Numbered from the stretch's first letter, positions 32,302-41,480 are shown. The stretch is DNA of 64,000 nucleotides from Mesoterricola sediminis (GCF_030295425.1 NZ_AP027081.1:868001-932000); one strand, 5' to 3'. Program-made: numbers and translations. The notes: generated from the sequence alone by a model not told the origin.

Positions 32302-34149
32302 TCAGGCCAGGGCCGGCAGGAGGATGCGCACCGCCGTACCGCCCTCGGGGGGGCAGTCCAACTGCAGGGAGCCCCCATGGGCCAGGGCGGTCTCCCGGGC
32401 CCGGGTGAGGCCGAGGCCACCGCGCTGGGCGTCGGGGCCGGTGGTGAAGAAGGGCTCCAGGACCCGCTCCCGGAGGGCCGGGGGAATGCCGGGGCCCTCG
32501 TCCTGCACCTCGAGGATCACCCGGGTGCGCATGGGGCCGGGCAAGCTTCCGGGCCGGTGGGCCCGGGGGAAGAGGAGGCGGGTGGCGAGGCGGATGGGGC
32601 CCCGTCCCCCCATGGCCTCCCGGGCGTTCTCCACGAGGGCCCCCAGGGCCGCGCGCATCTGGGCCGGGTCCAGGGCGACGGGCGGCAGGTTGCCGGCGGG
32701 CTGGAAGCTCACGGGGCACTCCGGCCCGGCCAGGATCCGGGCCATGGGCAGGAACCGCTCCATGAACAGATCGGGATCCAGAGGCTGGGCGGCGGGCAGG
32801 TCCTGGGCGGCCAGGTCCCGGGCCTGGGCGAGGGTGGCGGCCGCGGTCTCGAGCAGGTTCGTGGCCCGGTCCAGGGCGGCGGGTTCGGCCTTGCCGCTCC
32901 GCAGCTCCCGGAGGGCCTCCAGGGCATCCTGGAGGGGGCCGAGGGTACGCCAGGCGAGGGCCTGGGTGGCGAGGCGGGCGCCGGCCATCTGGCGGCGCTC
33001 CAGCTCCCGGTCCCGGCGCCAGGCCTCCTCGACGATCTCCTGGATGGAGCCCCGGTAGCCCTCCATGCCGCGATCCACGCTCCACCGGGTCCAGACCCAG
33101 CTCCCGTCCCGGCGCCGCATGCGGGCGCTGAACCCCACGTTGAGGCTGCGCTCCAGGGCCTCCTGGAAGAAGCGCACGTCGTCGGGGTGGAGGAGGGCCA
33201 CCAGGTCCGCCAGGTCCTCGGGCGCCTTCTCCAGGCCGAGGATGCCCGGGCCGGCGTCGGGCATGATCACCCGCTCCCCCTGCAGCACCCAGGGCACGAT
33301 GCGGGCCGCCAGGGCCGCCGCGGTGAAGGCGGAGCGGCCTCCGCCGACGCCCTTCAGCAGCTCCTGGGGGGTCTCCCGGGGCGCGGCCTCCTGGAAGCTG
33401 AGCACGCGGCCCACGGTCTCCGGGCCGATCTTGTGGGGCCGGCTGGATTCGCGGATGGTGCGGTTCCCGGGCAGGGCCAGGACGCCGCCGGCCTCCCGAT
33501 CCGACTGGTTCTTGAGCAGGCGGACCTCCTCCAGCAGGGCGCTGGCGTCGCCGAACTGGCCGTCCAGGTACTGCACCACCCCGTCCAGCTGCATGGGGGC
33601 CATGACGAACTCGGGGATGCCGCACATGGACAGGAACTTGCGGTTGTAGGCCGAGATCCGGCCCGCGAGGTCGACGACGAGGATGCCCTCGGAGGTGCTC
33701 TCCAGGGCCGCCCGCAGGAGGGCCGCGACCCGCGCGTGGGAGGCCTCGGCCGCCTTGCGCGCGGCGGCCTCCCGCGCCTCCTCCAGGGCCCGGCTCACGA
33801 CGGGGGCCAGGCGCGGCAGGTTGGTCTTGAGCACGTAGTCGGTGGCGCCCCGGCGGAGGCACTCCACGGCCCGCTCGTCGCCGATGTGGCCCGACAGGAA
33901 GATGAAGGGCAGGTCGGGGGCCGTGCGGCGCGCGATCTCCAGCGCCTCGTCCCCGCCGATGTCCGGCAGGCTGTAGTCCACCAGGAGGACGTCGTAGTTC
34001 CAGGGGTCCTGGAGGGCGGAAAGGTAGGCGTCCCGCCCATTCACCCAGGCCAGGTCGCAGTCGACATAATCGGAGGCCAGCGTGGCCTTCACCAGCTCCA
34101 CGTCCAGGGGCTGGTCCTCCAGGTACAGGATGCGGGTGGGCCGGTTCAT
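32302..34149 (-). CDS. Response-regulator/PAS/HATPase hybrid signalling protein lacking the H-box histidine
   Basis: A 615-aa cytoplasmic signalling protein. Residues 5-120 are a REC domain with phosphoacceptor Asp58 (VLLVDYSLPD) and Lys108 (YVLKTN). Residues 140-255 form one PAS-like domain, and about 285-375 another (HPDDVRFFQEAL). The region where a dimerisation/phosphoacceptor helix should be (386-412, ARLATQALAWRTLGPLQDAL) has no histidine. Residues 460-615 form a HATPase with N box ALVENAREAM (Asn508), DEGPGIP, PFFTT and GGLGL. It either uses another phosphoacceptor or acts as an ATP-binding pseudo-kinase. Its ATG overlaps the stop of the Ser/Thr kinase gene (ATGA), so the two are co-expressed. 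Confidence 0.85.
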   Translation of the reverse strand: MNRPTRILYLEDQPLDVELVKATLASDYVDCDLAWVNGRDAYLSALQDPWNYDVLLVDYSLPDIGGDEALEIARRTAPDLPFIFLSGHIGDERAVECLRRGATDYVLKTNLPRLAPVVSRALEEAREAAARKAAEASHARVAALLRAALESTSEGILVVDLAGRISAYNRKFLSMCGIPEFVMAPMQLDGVVQYLDGQFGDASALLEEVRLLKNQSDREAGGVLALPGNRTIRESSRPHKIGPETVGRVLSFQEAAPRETPQELLKGVGGGRSAFTAAALAARIVPWVLQGERVIMPDAGPGILGLEKAPEDLADLVALLHPDDVRFFQEALERSLNVGFSARMRRRDGSWVWTRWSVDRGMEGYRGSIQEIVEEAWRRDRELERRQMAGARLATQALAWRTLGPLQDALEALRELRSGKAEPAALDRATNLLETAAATLAQARDLAAQDLPAAQPLDPDLFMERFLPMARILAGPECPVSFQPAGNLPPVALDPAQMRAALGALVENAREAMGGRGPIRLATRLLFPRAHRPGSLPGPMRTRVILEVQDEGPGIPPALRERVLEPFFTTGPDAQRGGLGLTRARETALAHGGSLQLDCPPEGGTAVRILLPALA

Positions 34150-36560
34150 GGCGTCCCTCCAGAGAGACCGCCCAGGCGGGAGGCGATGGCGGGGTCCTGG
34201 GGACCCCGCAGGGCCGCGCGCGCGAAAACGCGGGCGGCAGGCAGGAGGCTCTGGCGGCGGCCGGGTTCGCGCTCCATGCGCCGCAGGAGGGCGAGGGCCT
34301 TGACCGCGCTGGGGCCCGGGGCCGCGGGGAAGGCGCGCAGGGCCTCGCCGGCGGCGGCCTCCGCGGCGTCCAGGCTGGGGCGGTCGTCCAGGCCCTGGGC
34401 CCGTTCATAGTCGGCCCGGGCCAGCCAGAGGCGGGCTTCCGATTCCCGGTCCCGCCAGCTGTTCCGGGCCTGCTTCAACCGCTCCAGGCCGTCCTCCAGG
34501 GTCGGGCGGGGATCCCGGCCCTGGCCGGCCTCCAGGCTCGCCTTGAGCAGGAGGGCCCCGGTCAGGTGGTCCCTCAGGAAGAAGGGCCCGGATTCGGCGG
34601 TGCGCAGGGCCTCCACGAGGGGCGGCCAGGGATCGCGGCCCCGGCGCACGGCGAACTGGGCCTGGGTGAGGTGGAGCAGCATGCGCTGGGCCCGGGTGCG
34701 GGGGCGGCCGTCCTCCTTCATCCGGGTGTCCGCATAGGCGAGGGCCGCCTCGACTTCGGGGCCCGGGTCCTCGCCGCGCAGGAGGAGCCGCCGCGCCTGG
34801 AGGACGTGGCCCGCCAGGAAATCCTCCTGCAGGTCCGGGTCGGAGGGGTCCAGGCGGAGCCCCTGGTGGACCCAGCCGTGGATGAGGGCGAGGCCCTCGT
34901 CGGTGGGTCGCCCCTCCTCCAGGAGGAATTCGGTTTGGGCCAGGGCGGCCCGGGCGAGGGCATGGCTGTACTTGGCACCGCTGGGCCAGCTGGCGGCGCT
35001 CTGCCGGGCCAGGGCTACCGCCTGGGCGAAGGCCTCCCCGGCGCCGTCCGGATCCCCCGCCCGGTACCGTTGGCGCCCCAGGGCGCAGAACAGGTGGGAC
35101 GCCCAGCCCTGCGGCGCCCGGATCGCTCCGTCGGGGATCAACGGCAGGGTCTGGACGGCCGCCGCCAGGTCCCGCTGCTCCGCGTGGCGGATCAGGGTCC
35201 GCAGGGGATCCAGGGAGCTGACCGGCACGGGCTCGTCCGCCGGAACCAGCCCCGGGGCCGCGGCGTCCAGCCCCTCAAGGAGGGCGCCCAGGCGGGCCTC
35301 GTTCACTTGCCGCTGGAAGGCCTCATCCATATCGCCGGGCCGCCGGGCCTGCTGGAAGGCCTGGGCCGCGCCGCGGTAATCCCCCAGCGCCATCCGGTAC
35401 CGGCCCACGGCGTACCACCCCGCCCGCAGGAAGGGGTCCCTGGCGCCGGGCATGCGGCGCAGGAGCGCCTCCAGGCGCGCCTTCACGTGGGCCCGGGCGG
35501 GTCGCATGTCATGGGGGGGCAGGGCCTCCTCGGCGTGGAAGGCGTCGACGGCCCCCTCCATCTCCCGGAGCGTCGTCACGCTCTGATCGTGGGCGGCGAG
35601 GAGGGCGCGGCGGTCCGCCCAGTGGAGGGCCGCGGCCACGGTCGTGACGGCCAGGAGGGTGGAGGCGGCCGCGGCCAGGACGATCCGCCCATGGCGGGGC
35701 AGGCGGGACAAACCGGGCCGCCGGTTGGGTACCCAGGCCTGGACCGGCTCCCGGTGCTGGAAACGCCACAGGTCCTCGGCCAGGGCGGCGGCCGTGGGGT
35801 AGCGCCGGGCGGGGTCCCGGGCGAGGCAGGTGCGCAGGATGAGCTCCAGGTCCCGGGGCAGCCCGGTCTTCGTCCGGCGGGAGTCCCGGAGGCCCGGCGG
35901 GGGTGGGGGCACGCCGACGAGGCAATAGTAGAGGGTGCCCCCGAGGGCGTACACATCCGTGGGCGGGCCGACCTGCTCCCGGGCCCCTTCCAGCTGCTCC
36001 GGGGCCATGTAGGCGGGGGTGCCGAGAACGGTCTGGCTCTGGGTCAGGGCCGGCTCGTCCATGGACACGGCCAGGCCGAAGTCGCAGATGTAGGGGATCC
36101 ATCGCCCGTCCGCATGGCGTTCCAGGAGGATGTTGGAGGGCTTCAGGTCCCGGTGGATCAGGTGGACGCGGTGGGCCGCGTGGACCGCCTCGGCCACCTG
36201 GGCGAGGATCCCCACGACCTCCGGGACGCTCAGCTGGCGAGCCACCTGTTCCAGGTTCGGGCCCCGGATGAGCTGCATGGCGATGCGCAGGTTGGCGTCC
36301 GACGACTCGATGTCGTAGATCCTGCAGATGTTGGGGTGGACGACCCGGGCCTGGATCTGGGCCTCGTGGACGAAGCGGATCATGGCCGTGGGGTCCAGGT
36401 CCCGCAGGTTCTTCAGGGCCACCGTCCGGCAGAGGACCACGTCCCAGGCCTCCAGCACTTCGCCCATCCCCCCCTTGCCGAGCAGGGGGCCCCGCACGTA
36501 GCGGCCCTCCCGGGGCAACTCAGGGCGAAGCCAGGGGGGCTGATTCGGCGTCCGGGACAT
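34146..36560 (-). CDS. Membrane-anchored Ser/Thr protein kinase with TPR-like C-terminal region
   Basis: A Hanks-type kinase of 804 aa. The kinase domain (about 20-275) has the glycine loop LLGKGGMGEV, Lys50 (TVALKNL), Glu66, HRDLKPSN (Asp138), CDFGLA (Asp160) and GTPAYMAPEQLEG. A single transmembrane helix (about 291-313) follows, then about 490 residues of helical, Ala/Leu/Arg-rich sequence with TPR-like pairs (YRMALGDYRGAAQAFQQAR, YRAGDPDGAGEAFAQAVALA), presumably outside the cytoplasm. I chose the ATG at 36560; a TTG at 36587 would add nine residues. It is coupled to the REC-PAS-HATPase gene. The long leader region upstream is AT-rich. Confidence 0.92.
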   Translation of the reverse strand: MSRTPNQPPWLRPELPREGRYVRGPLLGKGGMGEVLEAWDVVLCRTVALKNLRDLDPTAMIRFVHEAQIQARVVHPNICRIYDIESSDANLRIAMQLIRGPNLEQVARQLSVPEVVGILAQVAEAVHAAHRVHLIHRDLKPSNILLERHADGRWIPYICDFGLAVSMDEPALTQSQTVLGTPAYMAPEQLEGAREQVGPPTDVYALGGTLYYCLVGVPPPPPGLRDSRRTKTGLPRDLELILRTCLARDPARRYPTAAALAEDLWRFQHREPVQAWVPNRRPGLSRLPRHGRIVLAAAASTLLAVTTVAAALHWADRRALLAAHDQSVTTLREMEGAVDAFHAEEALPPHDMRPARAHVKARLEALLRRMPGARDPFLRAGWYAVGRYRMALGDYRGAAQAFQQARRPGDMDEAFQRQVNEARLGALLEGLDAAAPGLVPADEPVPVSSLDPLRTLIRHAEQRDLAAAVQTLPLIPDGAIRAPQGWASHLFCALGRQRYRAGDPDGAGEAFAQAVALARQSAASWPSGAKYSHALARAALAQTEFLLEEGRPTDEGLALIHGWVHQGLRLDPSDPDLQEDFLAGHVLQARRLLLRGEDPGPEVEAALAYADTRMKEDGRPRTRAQRMLLHLTQAQFAVRRGRDPWPPLVEALRTAESGPFFLRDHLTGALLLKASLEAGQGRDPRPTLEDGLERLKQARNSWRDRESEARLWLARADYERAQGLDDRPSLDAAEAAAGEALRAFPAAPGPSAVKALALLRRMEREPGRRQSLLPAARVFARAALRGPQDPAIASRLGGLSGGTP

Positions 36561-36796
36561 TCCGTGTGGGGACCTCAGGCCGGGCAAAGGGTGTAAAGAC
36601 GTGTTTACGGTCCAACTATACTGCCGATCCAGGCGTTCGAATATAAATTACTTTTGAAGTCGACTCGGAAAATGTCGACGCCCGGGTAAACAATCGCCTC
36701 AGATTTTGATGTGTTCAATGTTACGCGCCAAGTCTGATTAAAAAATGGGGAGAGTATATAAACACTGAATAAATCCTGGAGCCCCGGGTGCCCGCG
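36561..36796. other. AT-rich intergenic region upstream of the kinase gene
   Basis: About 235 bases much richer in A/T than the surroundings, with no credible ORF. It contains a GTAAA/TTTAC inverted repeat (36593-36608 area), two copies of gtcgac 18 bases apart near 36660-36680, and AATTTATATTCG on the minus strand (36639-36650). A possible minus-strand promoter is TTCGAA (36636-36641) with TATAGT (36615-36620), but the 15-base spacing is short. Probably a regulatory region for the kinase operon; the plus-strand side ends in the cytochrome terminator. Confidence 0.45.
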
Positions 36797-36833
36797 GCAA
36801 AAAAAACCGGACAGCTGGGAGCTGTCCGGTTCT
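36797..36833 (-). terminator. Intrinsic terminator of the multihaem cytochrome gene
   Basis: A perfect 12-bp stem (36805-36816 with 36820-36831) with a three-base loop is followed on the minus strand by eight T residues (36806-36799). It lies 31 bases after the cytochrome stop and is a textbook Rho-independent terminator. Confidence 0.92.
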
Positions 36834-36862
36834 CCTGGAGGCCGGCGGGTGCCGGGTCCGGC

Positions 36863-38551
36863 CTACTTCTCGTCGGGGTCGCCGTGGGTGGGCAGGCCCT
36901 CCATCGGCTCGAGGGGGTGCTCCTCGTGCTGGTGGTGGGGGGTGATCTTGCCGTCGAGGAAGGCCCAGTTGACCGGGTAGACCTCGGGGTCCAGGAACAC
37001 GAAGTAGAAGTGCCAGACGATGATGGCGAGGGTGGCCAGGATCGCCTCGTAGTAGTGGACGGTGATGGAGACGTCGACGATCCAGCGGGGCATCCAGCGG
37101 GTGAAGTACATCTTGAACCAGATGAGTCCGCCCGTGGCGCCCATCAGGATCGTGCCCCACACCACGGCCCAGTACTCCATCTTCTCGGGGTAGCCGAAGC
37201 GCTTGAACTGGGGCTTGGGGGAGCCGGGCACGAGGAGGTACTTGAACTGGGCCAGGATGTCCGTGGCGTCCTTCAGTTCGGGGAGCATGTCCTTCACGAA
37301 CTTCCGGCCGTCGCGGGTGAAGATGTAGAACAGGTGGATGAAGCCGCCGGTGATCATCACCACGGCCGCGACGCGGTGGCCGATGCGGCGGACCACCTCG
37401 CTGGAGCCCATGCACCAGCCCAGCCAGCTGTTGGGGTACTTCAGGGCGAAGCCGCTGACCACGAGGAAGATGAAGCTGGAGGCCAGCATCAGGTGCTGGA
37501 TGCGGGCCGCGACGTTCATGCGGACGACAGTGCGGTTGGGATCGCGCAGGGAGGCCATGGCCTTCCGGCGGAGGAGCAGGAAGTTGTGGACGGCCATGAA
37601 GCCGATCGTCCCGAAGATGATCGACATGTAGATGGCCCGGACCCAGTGGTCCACCTTGGAGCTGAGGTCGGCGACGGCCTTCTTGTCCTGGTGGATCTTG
37701 CCGAAGCTGAACTTCTCGTTGGCGTTGGGGTGGCACTTGCCGCAGGTGGCGACGAGGTTGGCCTTGTTGATGGTGGAGCGCTCGTCGGAGGCGGGCAGCA
37801 CCAGGTGGTAGCCGTGGCAGCTGGCGCAGTTGGCCGCGTTGGGGGAGCCCATCTTGGCGGCCATGCCGTGGTAGCTCTCGAAGAAGGTGGTGACGCGGTC
37901 GTCAGGCAGGTCGAACTTGGCGTTCATGCGGGAGGAGCCGTGGCACCGGCTGCACACCTGCTGGGAGACCTTGATGGGGCTGGCGCTCTTGAGGCTCTCC
38001 AGGGCGTGGTCCGAGTGGCAGTCCGTGCAGACCGGGGCCTCCAGGACGCCGGCGGCCGTGGCCTTGCCGTGCACCGAGGCCTCGATGTCCTTCACCACCT
38101 CGGGGTGGCACATGCCGCAGGTGGTGTGGAGGTTCTCGCGCCGAACCGGGGATCCGACCGCGGTGGCCTTCATGATGTCGTGGGTGCCGTGGCACTCGGC
38201 GCAGCTGGCCGCGCCGGTGTTGCCGGCCTTGCGGGCCTTGCCGTGGGCGCTGGCCTCGTAGGTCTTGGCGGGCTTTTCGTGGCAGGAGGCGCAGGCGACC
38301 GGCGAGGACTTCTTGCCCGGGTGGGTGCCCAGGTCGACGTCCGCGTGGCAGCTGGTGCAGCCGTTGCCGCCGTGGATGGAGGCTTCGAATTTGCCCTTGT
38401 CCACGAAGGGCGCCTGGGGGCCCTTGGCATGGGCGGCGGGCTTCCGGCCGTGGCAGGCGAAGCAGGCGTCATCCGGGCCAGCGGGTTGGGCGGCGAAGGC
38501 CAGGCTGGACACCATGACCAGTAAGGCGGAACGTACGATTCCCAGGTTCAT
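36863..38551 (-). CDS. Nine-haem cytochrome c fused to a cytochrome b-type membrane domain
   Basis: A probable periplasm-facing quinol or electron-carrier oxidoreductase of 562 aa. A signal peptide (about 1-21, ending SSLAFA) is followed by nine CxxCH haem-c sites within residues 28-310 (CFACH, CTSCH, CASCH, CAECH, CGMCH, CTDCH, CSRCH, CASCH, CGKCH). Several extra His residues could be distal ligands. The C-terminal 240 residues form about five transmembrane helices with His residues positioned as in b561/formate-dehydrogenase-gamma-type cytochrome b (NFLLL, RIGHRVAAVVMITGGFIHLFY, HYYEAILATLAIIVWHFYFV). Such fusions move electrons between the quinone pool and periplasmic cytochromes. The ATG at 38551 has AAAGG upstream; a TTG one codon earlier is less likely. 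Single-gene transcript with a strong terminator. Confidence 0.9.
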   Translation of the reverse strand: MNLGIVRSALLVMVSSLAFAAQPAGPDDACFACHGRKPAAHAKGPQAPFVDKGKFEASIHGGNGCTSCHADVDLGTHPGKKSSPVACASCHEKPAKTYEASAHGKARKAGNTGAASCAECHGTHDIMKATAVGSPVRRENLHTTCGMCHPEVVKDIEASVHGKATAAGVLEAPVCTDCHSDHALESLKSASPIKVSQQVCSRCHGSSRMNAKFDLPDDRVTTFFESYHGMAAKMGSPNAANCASCHGYHLVLPASDERSTINKANLVATCGKCHPNANEKFSFGKIHQDKKAVADLSSKVDHWVRAIYMSIIFGTIGFMAVHNFLLLRRKAMASLRDPNRTVVRMNVAARIQHLMLASSFIFLVVSGFALKYPNSWLGWCMGSSEVVRRIGHRVAAVVMITGGFIHLFYIFTRDGRKFVKDMLPELKDATDILAQFKYLLVPGSPKPQFKRFGYPEKMEYWAVVWGTILMGATGGLIWFKMYFTRWMPRWIVDVSITVHYYEAILATLAIIVWHFYFVFLDPEVYPVNWAFLDGKITPHHQHEEHPLEPMEGLPTHGDPDEK

Positions 38552-38669
38552 CAAAGGACCTTTCCATCCGAAAATCTGAAACGCCAGTGTATGGCCTTTT
38601 GGCTGTTGCGGAAATCACTTCTCCGAAAACTTGTTGATCATGAGACCGTGGCCAGACGGAGGAACACGA

Positions 38670-39488
38670 ATGCCGATGGTGCTCGATCCCGGGGAACAGG
38701 TGGACCTTCCATCCTATGTGCGCCGCATCGGCTACCGGGGGCCGCTCGAGGCCAACCTGGCCTGCCTGGAGGCCCTCTGCCTGGCCCATGTGGCAATCAT
38801 CCCTTTCGAGAACCTGGATCCCCTCGCCGGGGTGCCCGTCGAGCTCGACCCCGCGGCCCTGGCCGCCAAGCTCGTGGACCGGCGGCGCGGGGGCTACTGC
38901 TTCGAGCAGAACCTCCTGTTCGGCGCCATCCTGGAGCGCCTGGGCTTTCCGGTGGCCCTCCGGGAGGCCCGGGTGGTCCGGGGGGCCCCCGAGGGGGTGA
39001 CCCTCCCCCGGACCCACGGGGTGCTGGAGGTGGAAGCAGACGGACAGGCGTGGCTCGTGGACGTGGGCTTCGGGTCCGATGGCCTGCTGGGCCCGGTGCC
39101 CATGGCGGGCGCGCCCGTCCGCAGGTTCGATGAAACCTGGCAGCTGGAGCCGGGGGAAGGGCCCCGCCGCCTCCGCGCCGATCTGGGCGGGGGCTGGGCC
39201 GGGATCTACGACCTCCAGCCCGGGCGCGTCCTCCTCGTGGACTGGAAGATGGCCAGCCACTTCACCGCCACCTACCCGGAAAGCCGGTTCCGGCTGACCC
39301 TGACGATGCAGAGGACCGCGCCCGGGGGGCGCCGGGCCCTCCGGGGCCTCACCTGGCAGGCCCCGGGGGCGCCGCCGCGGCCGGTTGCCCTGGCCGACCT
39401 GCCGGCCCTGGCCCGGGCCGAGTTCGGCCTCGATCTGACGCCTGAACAGCTGGCCGTCATCTCTAAAATCTACAAGGATGCCGTTTAG
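38670..39488 (+). CDS. nat: Arylamine N-acetyltransferase
   Basis: Acetyl-CoA-dependent N-acetylation of arylamines and hydrazines. The 272-aa protein has the NAT triad: Cys77 in RRGGYCFEQN, His116 in PRTHGVLEV and Asp131 in LVDVGFGSD. The early IIPFENLDPLAG block is also typical. The ATG at 38670 follows GGAGG at a seven-base spacing; longer in-frame starts upstream have no such site. It ends just before a promoter-like element and a strong terminator. Physiological substrate is unknown. Confidence 0.95.
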   Translation: MPMVLDPGEQVDLPSYVRRIGYRGPLEANLACLEALCLAHVAIIPFENLDPLAGVPVELDPAALAAKLVDRRRGGYCFEQNLLFGAILERLGFPVALREARVVRGAPEGVTLPRTHGVLEVEADGQAWLVDVGFGSDGLLGPVPMAGAPVRRFDETWQLEPGEGPRRLRADLGGGWAGIYDLQPGRVLLVDWKMASHFTATYPESRFRLTLTMQRTAPGGRRALRGLTWQAPGAPPRPVALADLPALARAEFGLDLTPEQLAVISKIYKDAV

Positions 39489-39495
39489 GGAATGC

Positions 39496-39526
39496 TTGCC
39501 CTGGCGGGGAGGGATTCTGCTAGGAT
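39496..39526 (+). promoter_or_regulatory. Possible promoter for the greA-like gene
   Basis: TTGCCC (39496-39501) and an extended -10 TGCTAGGAT (39518-39526) begin eight bases after the NAT stop. The 19-base spacing is long, but the extended -10 compensates. Predicted transcription would start near 39533, directly before the terminator hairpin. Confidence 0.4.
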
Positions 39527-39535
39527 TTGGGGTCC

Positions 39536-39566
39536 GCGCCTCGCCCCCGAGGCGCCCCTTTTTTTT
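39536..39566 (+). terminator. Intrinsic terminator after nat, within the greA leader
   Basis: An 8-bp GC-rich stem (39536-39543 with 39548-39555), four-C loop, and eight T residues (39559-39566). It ends the nat transcript. Because a promoter-like sequence lies just upstream of it, it could also attenuate greA transcription. Confidence 0.9.
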
Positions 39567-39632
39567 ATAAGGCTGTTCCCCACCACCGTCCCGGCCGGGA
39601 CCCCGCTCCCGGCCCTCCGCAACGGAAAGCAC

Positions 39633-40100
39633 ATGCCCAAGCACGTCCTGGCCAAGCTCGAAACCGAACTGAAGGCCCTCAAGCAGGCCCTCCTGGTGGA
39701 CATCCCCCGCGAGATCGCCTCCGCGGCCTCCCAGGGGGACCTCTCGGAGAACGCCGAGTACGAGCAGGCCCTCGCCAAGCGCGACATGTACCAGAACAAG
39801 GTCGTCCTCCTCGAGAAGCGCATCGCCGAGGTGGCGAGCCTCGACCTGGACCGCCTGCCCCGCAACAAGGTCGCCTACGGCACCCGGGTGACCCTCCTGG
39901 ACCTTGACTCCGAGAAGGAAGTCACCTACAAACTGGTCCTGCCCGAGGAGTTGGGGGATTCCCCCGAACACTTGAGCATCAGTTCGCCCATCGGGATGGC
40001 CCTGGTGGGTCTGGAGGAAGGGGCCGAGGTGAAGATCAAGATTCCCGCGGGAGTCAAGCGCTTCGAGGTCCTCGGGCTGACCACCGTCCATCAGCAGTGA
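39633..40100 (+). CDS. greA: GreA-family transcript cleavage/elongation factor
   Basis: Rescues backtracked RNA polymerase by stimulating transcript cleavage. The 155-aa protein has the N-terminal coiled coil (about 1-75) with the tip acidic motif GDLSENAEYEQA, and a C-terminal FKBP-like domain with SPIGMALVGLEEGAEVKIKIP. The ATG at 39633 is preceded by GGAAAG. The C-terminal domain is a little divergent from E. coli GreA (TYKLVLPEELGDSPEHLSIS), but the tip motif is intact, so activity is expected. Confidence 0.93.
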   Translation: MPKHVLAKLETELKALKQALLVDIPREIASAASQGDLSENAEYEQALAKRDMYQNKVVLLEKRIAEVASLDLDRLPRNKVAYGTRVTLLDLDSEKEVTYKLVLPEELGDSPEHLSISSPIGMALVGLEEGAEVKIKIPAGVKRFEVLGLTTVHQQ

Positions 40101-40172
40101 CGGAGGTCCGGGCGCTGCGCGCCCGCATGCTCCACAATGGAAGGAGAGGACGGTCCGGTGGAAGGAGACTCG

Positions 40173-41417
40173 ATGAACAAGACCAAGCGCGACCAGCACT
40201 GCTCCTTCTGCGGCAAGGCGCCCCACGAGGTCGAGCAGCTTCTCGCCGGGCCCAACGCTTACATCTGCAATGAATGCGTTGAGGCGGGCCAGCTCCAGCT
40301 GCGCATGAGCCGCCAGGGCAAGCCGACGGGCAAGCATGAGCCCCGCCTGGCCCGCCCCAAGGAGATCAAGGCCTTCCTCGACGACTACGTCATCGGCCAG
40401 GACGGCGCCAAGAAGCGCCTCGCCGTCGCCGTCTACAACCACTACAAGCGGATCCTCACCCCCCAGAAGAGCCTGGGCGGGACGGAGGTGGAGCTGGCCA
40501 AGTCCAACATCCTGCTCATCGGCCCCACGGGCACCGGCAAGACCCTCCTGGCCCAGACCCTGGCCCGGATGCTGGACGTGCCCCTGGCCATGGCCGACGC
40601 CACCACCCTCACCGAGGCCGGCTACGTGGGCGAGGACGTGGAGAACATCCTCACCAAGCTCCTCCAGGTGGCCAACTACGACGTGGAGCGGGCCCAGCGG
40701 GGCATCGTCTTCATCGACGAGATCGACAAGATCGGCCGCAAGAGCGAGAACCCCAGCATCACCCGGGACGTCAGCGGCGAGGGCGTCCAGCAGGCCCTCC
40801 TCAAGCTGGTGGAGGGCACCGTCGCCAACGTGCCCCCCCAGGGCGGCCGCAAGCACCCCCACCAGGAGTTCATCCAGCTCGACACCTCCAACGTCCTCTT
40901 CATCTGCGGCGGCGCCTTCGTGGGTATCGAGGAGACGATCAAGCAGCGTGTCCGGGCCAAGGCCGTGGGCTTCGGCGCCAAGGTCACGGGCCGGAACGAC
41001 AAGGACAACCTCCTGTCCCTGGTGGAGCCCGAGGACATCATCAAGTTCGGCCTCATCCCCGAGCTCGTGGGCCGCCTCCCCGTGGTGGCCACCCTCCAGC
41101 CCCTGGACCGGGAGGCCCTCGTGGCCATCCTCACCCAGCCCAAGAACGCCGTCACCAAGCAGTTCGCGCGCCTCTTCGAGATGGACGACATCGAGCTCAC
41201 CTTCGAGCCCGGCGCCCTGGACACCATCGCGGACCAGGCCCTGGCCCGGAAGCTGGGCGCCCGCGGCCTCCGCTCCATGCTCGAGCAGATCCTCCTGGAG
41301 CCCATGTTCGAGATGCCCAGCGAGGAGCGGACGGGCAAGGCCACCCTCCACCTGACCCGCGCCCAGGTGGAGAAGGAGCTGGGCGTCAAGAGCCTCCCCA
41401 TCCCCGCCGCGGGCTGA
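40173..41417 (+). CDS. clpX: ATP-dependent Clp protease ATP-binding subunit ClpX
   Basis: Hexameric AAA+ unfoldase that feeds substrates to ClpP. The 414-aa protein has the N-terminal C4 zinc finger (CSFCGK at 11-16 and CNECVE about 25 residues later), Walker A GPTGTGKT, Walker [10 protein letters not shown], the pore region before [14 protein letters not shown], the IGF-type loop FGAKV (expected ClpP contact), and the sensor-2 [10 protein letters not shown]. The ATG at 40173 has AAGGAG at seven bases; an ATG at 40137 would add 12 residues without family similarity. clpP is not adjacent; lon follows 63 bases downstream. Confidence 0.97.
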   Translation: MNKTKRDQHCSFCGKAPHEVEQLLAGPNAYICNECVEAGQLQLRMSRQGKPTGKHEPRLARPKEIKAFLDDYVIGQDGAKKRLAVAVYNHYKRILTPQKSLGGTEVELAKSNILLIGPTGTGKTLLAQTLARMLDVPLAMADATTLTEAGYVGEDVENILTKLLQVANYDVERAQRGIVFIDEIDKIGRKSENPSITRDVSGEGVQQALLKLVEGTVANVPPQGGRKHPHQEFIQLDTSNVLFICGGAFVGIEETIKQRVRAKAVGFGAKVTGRNDKDNLLSLVEPEDIIKFGLIPELVGRLPVVATLQPLDREALVAILTQPKNAVTKQFARLFEMDDIELTFEPGALDTIADQALARKLGARGLRSMLEQILLEPMFEMPSEERTGKATLHLTRAQVEKELGVKSLPIPAAG

Positions 41418-41480
41418 ACCGGGTCCCGCCGGTCCGGGCCGCGCCTCTGGCATGATGGGGGGAACAGCCCGGCAGGCGCC

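Noticed and set aside
36615-36641. Kinase promoter TTCGAA/TATAGT
   Set aside because: The 15-base spacing is poor and the region is AT-rich enough to give such matches by chance; mentioned only as a possibility.
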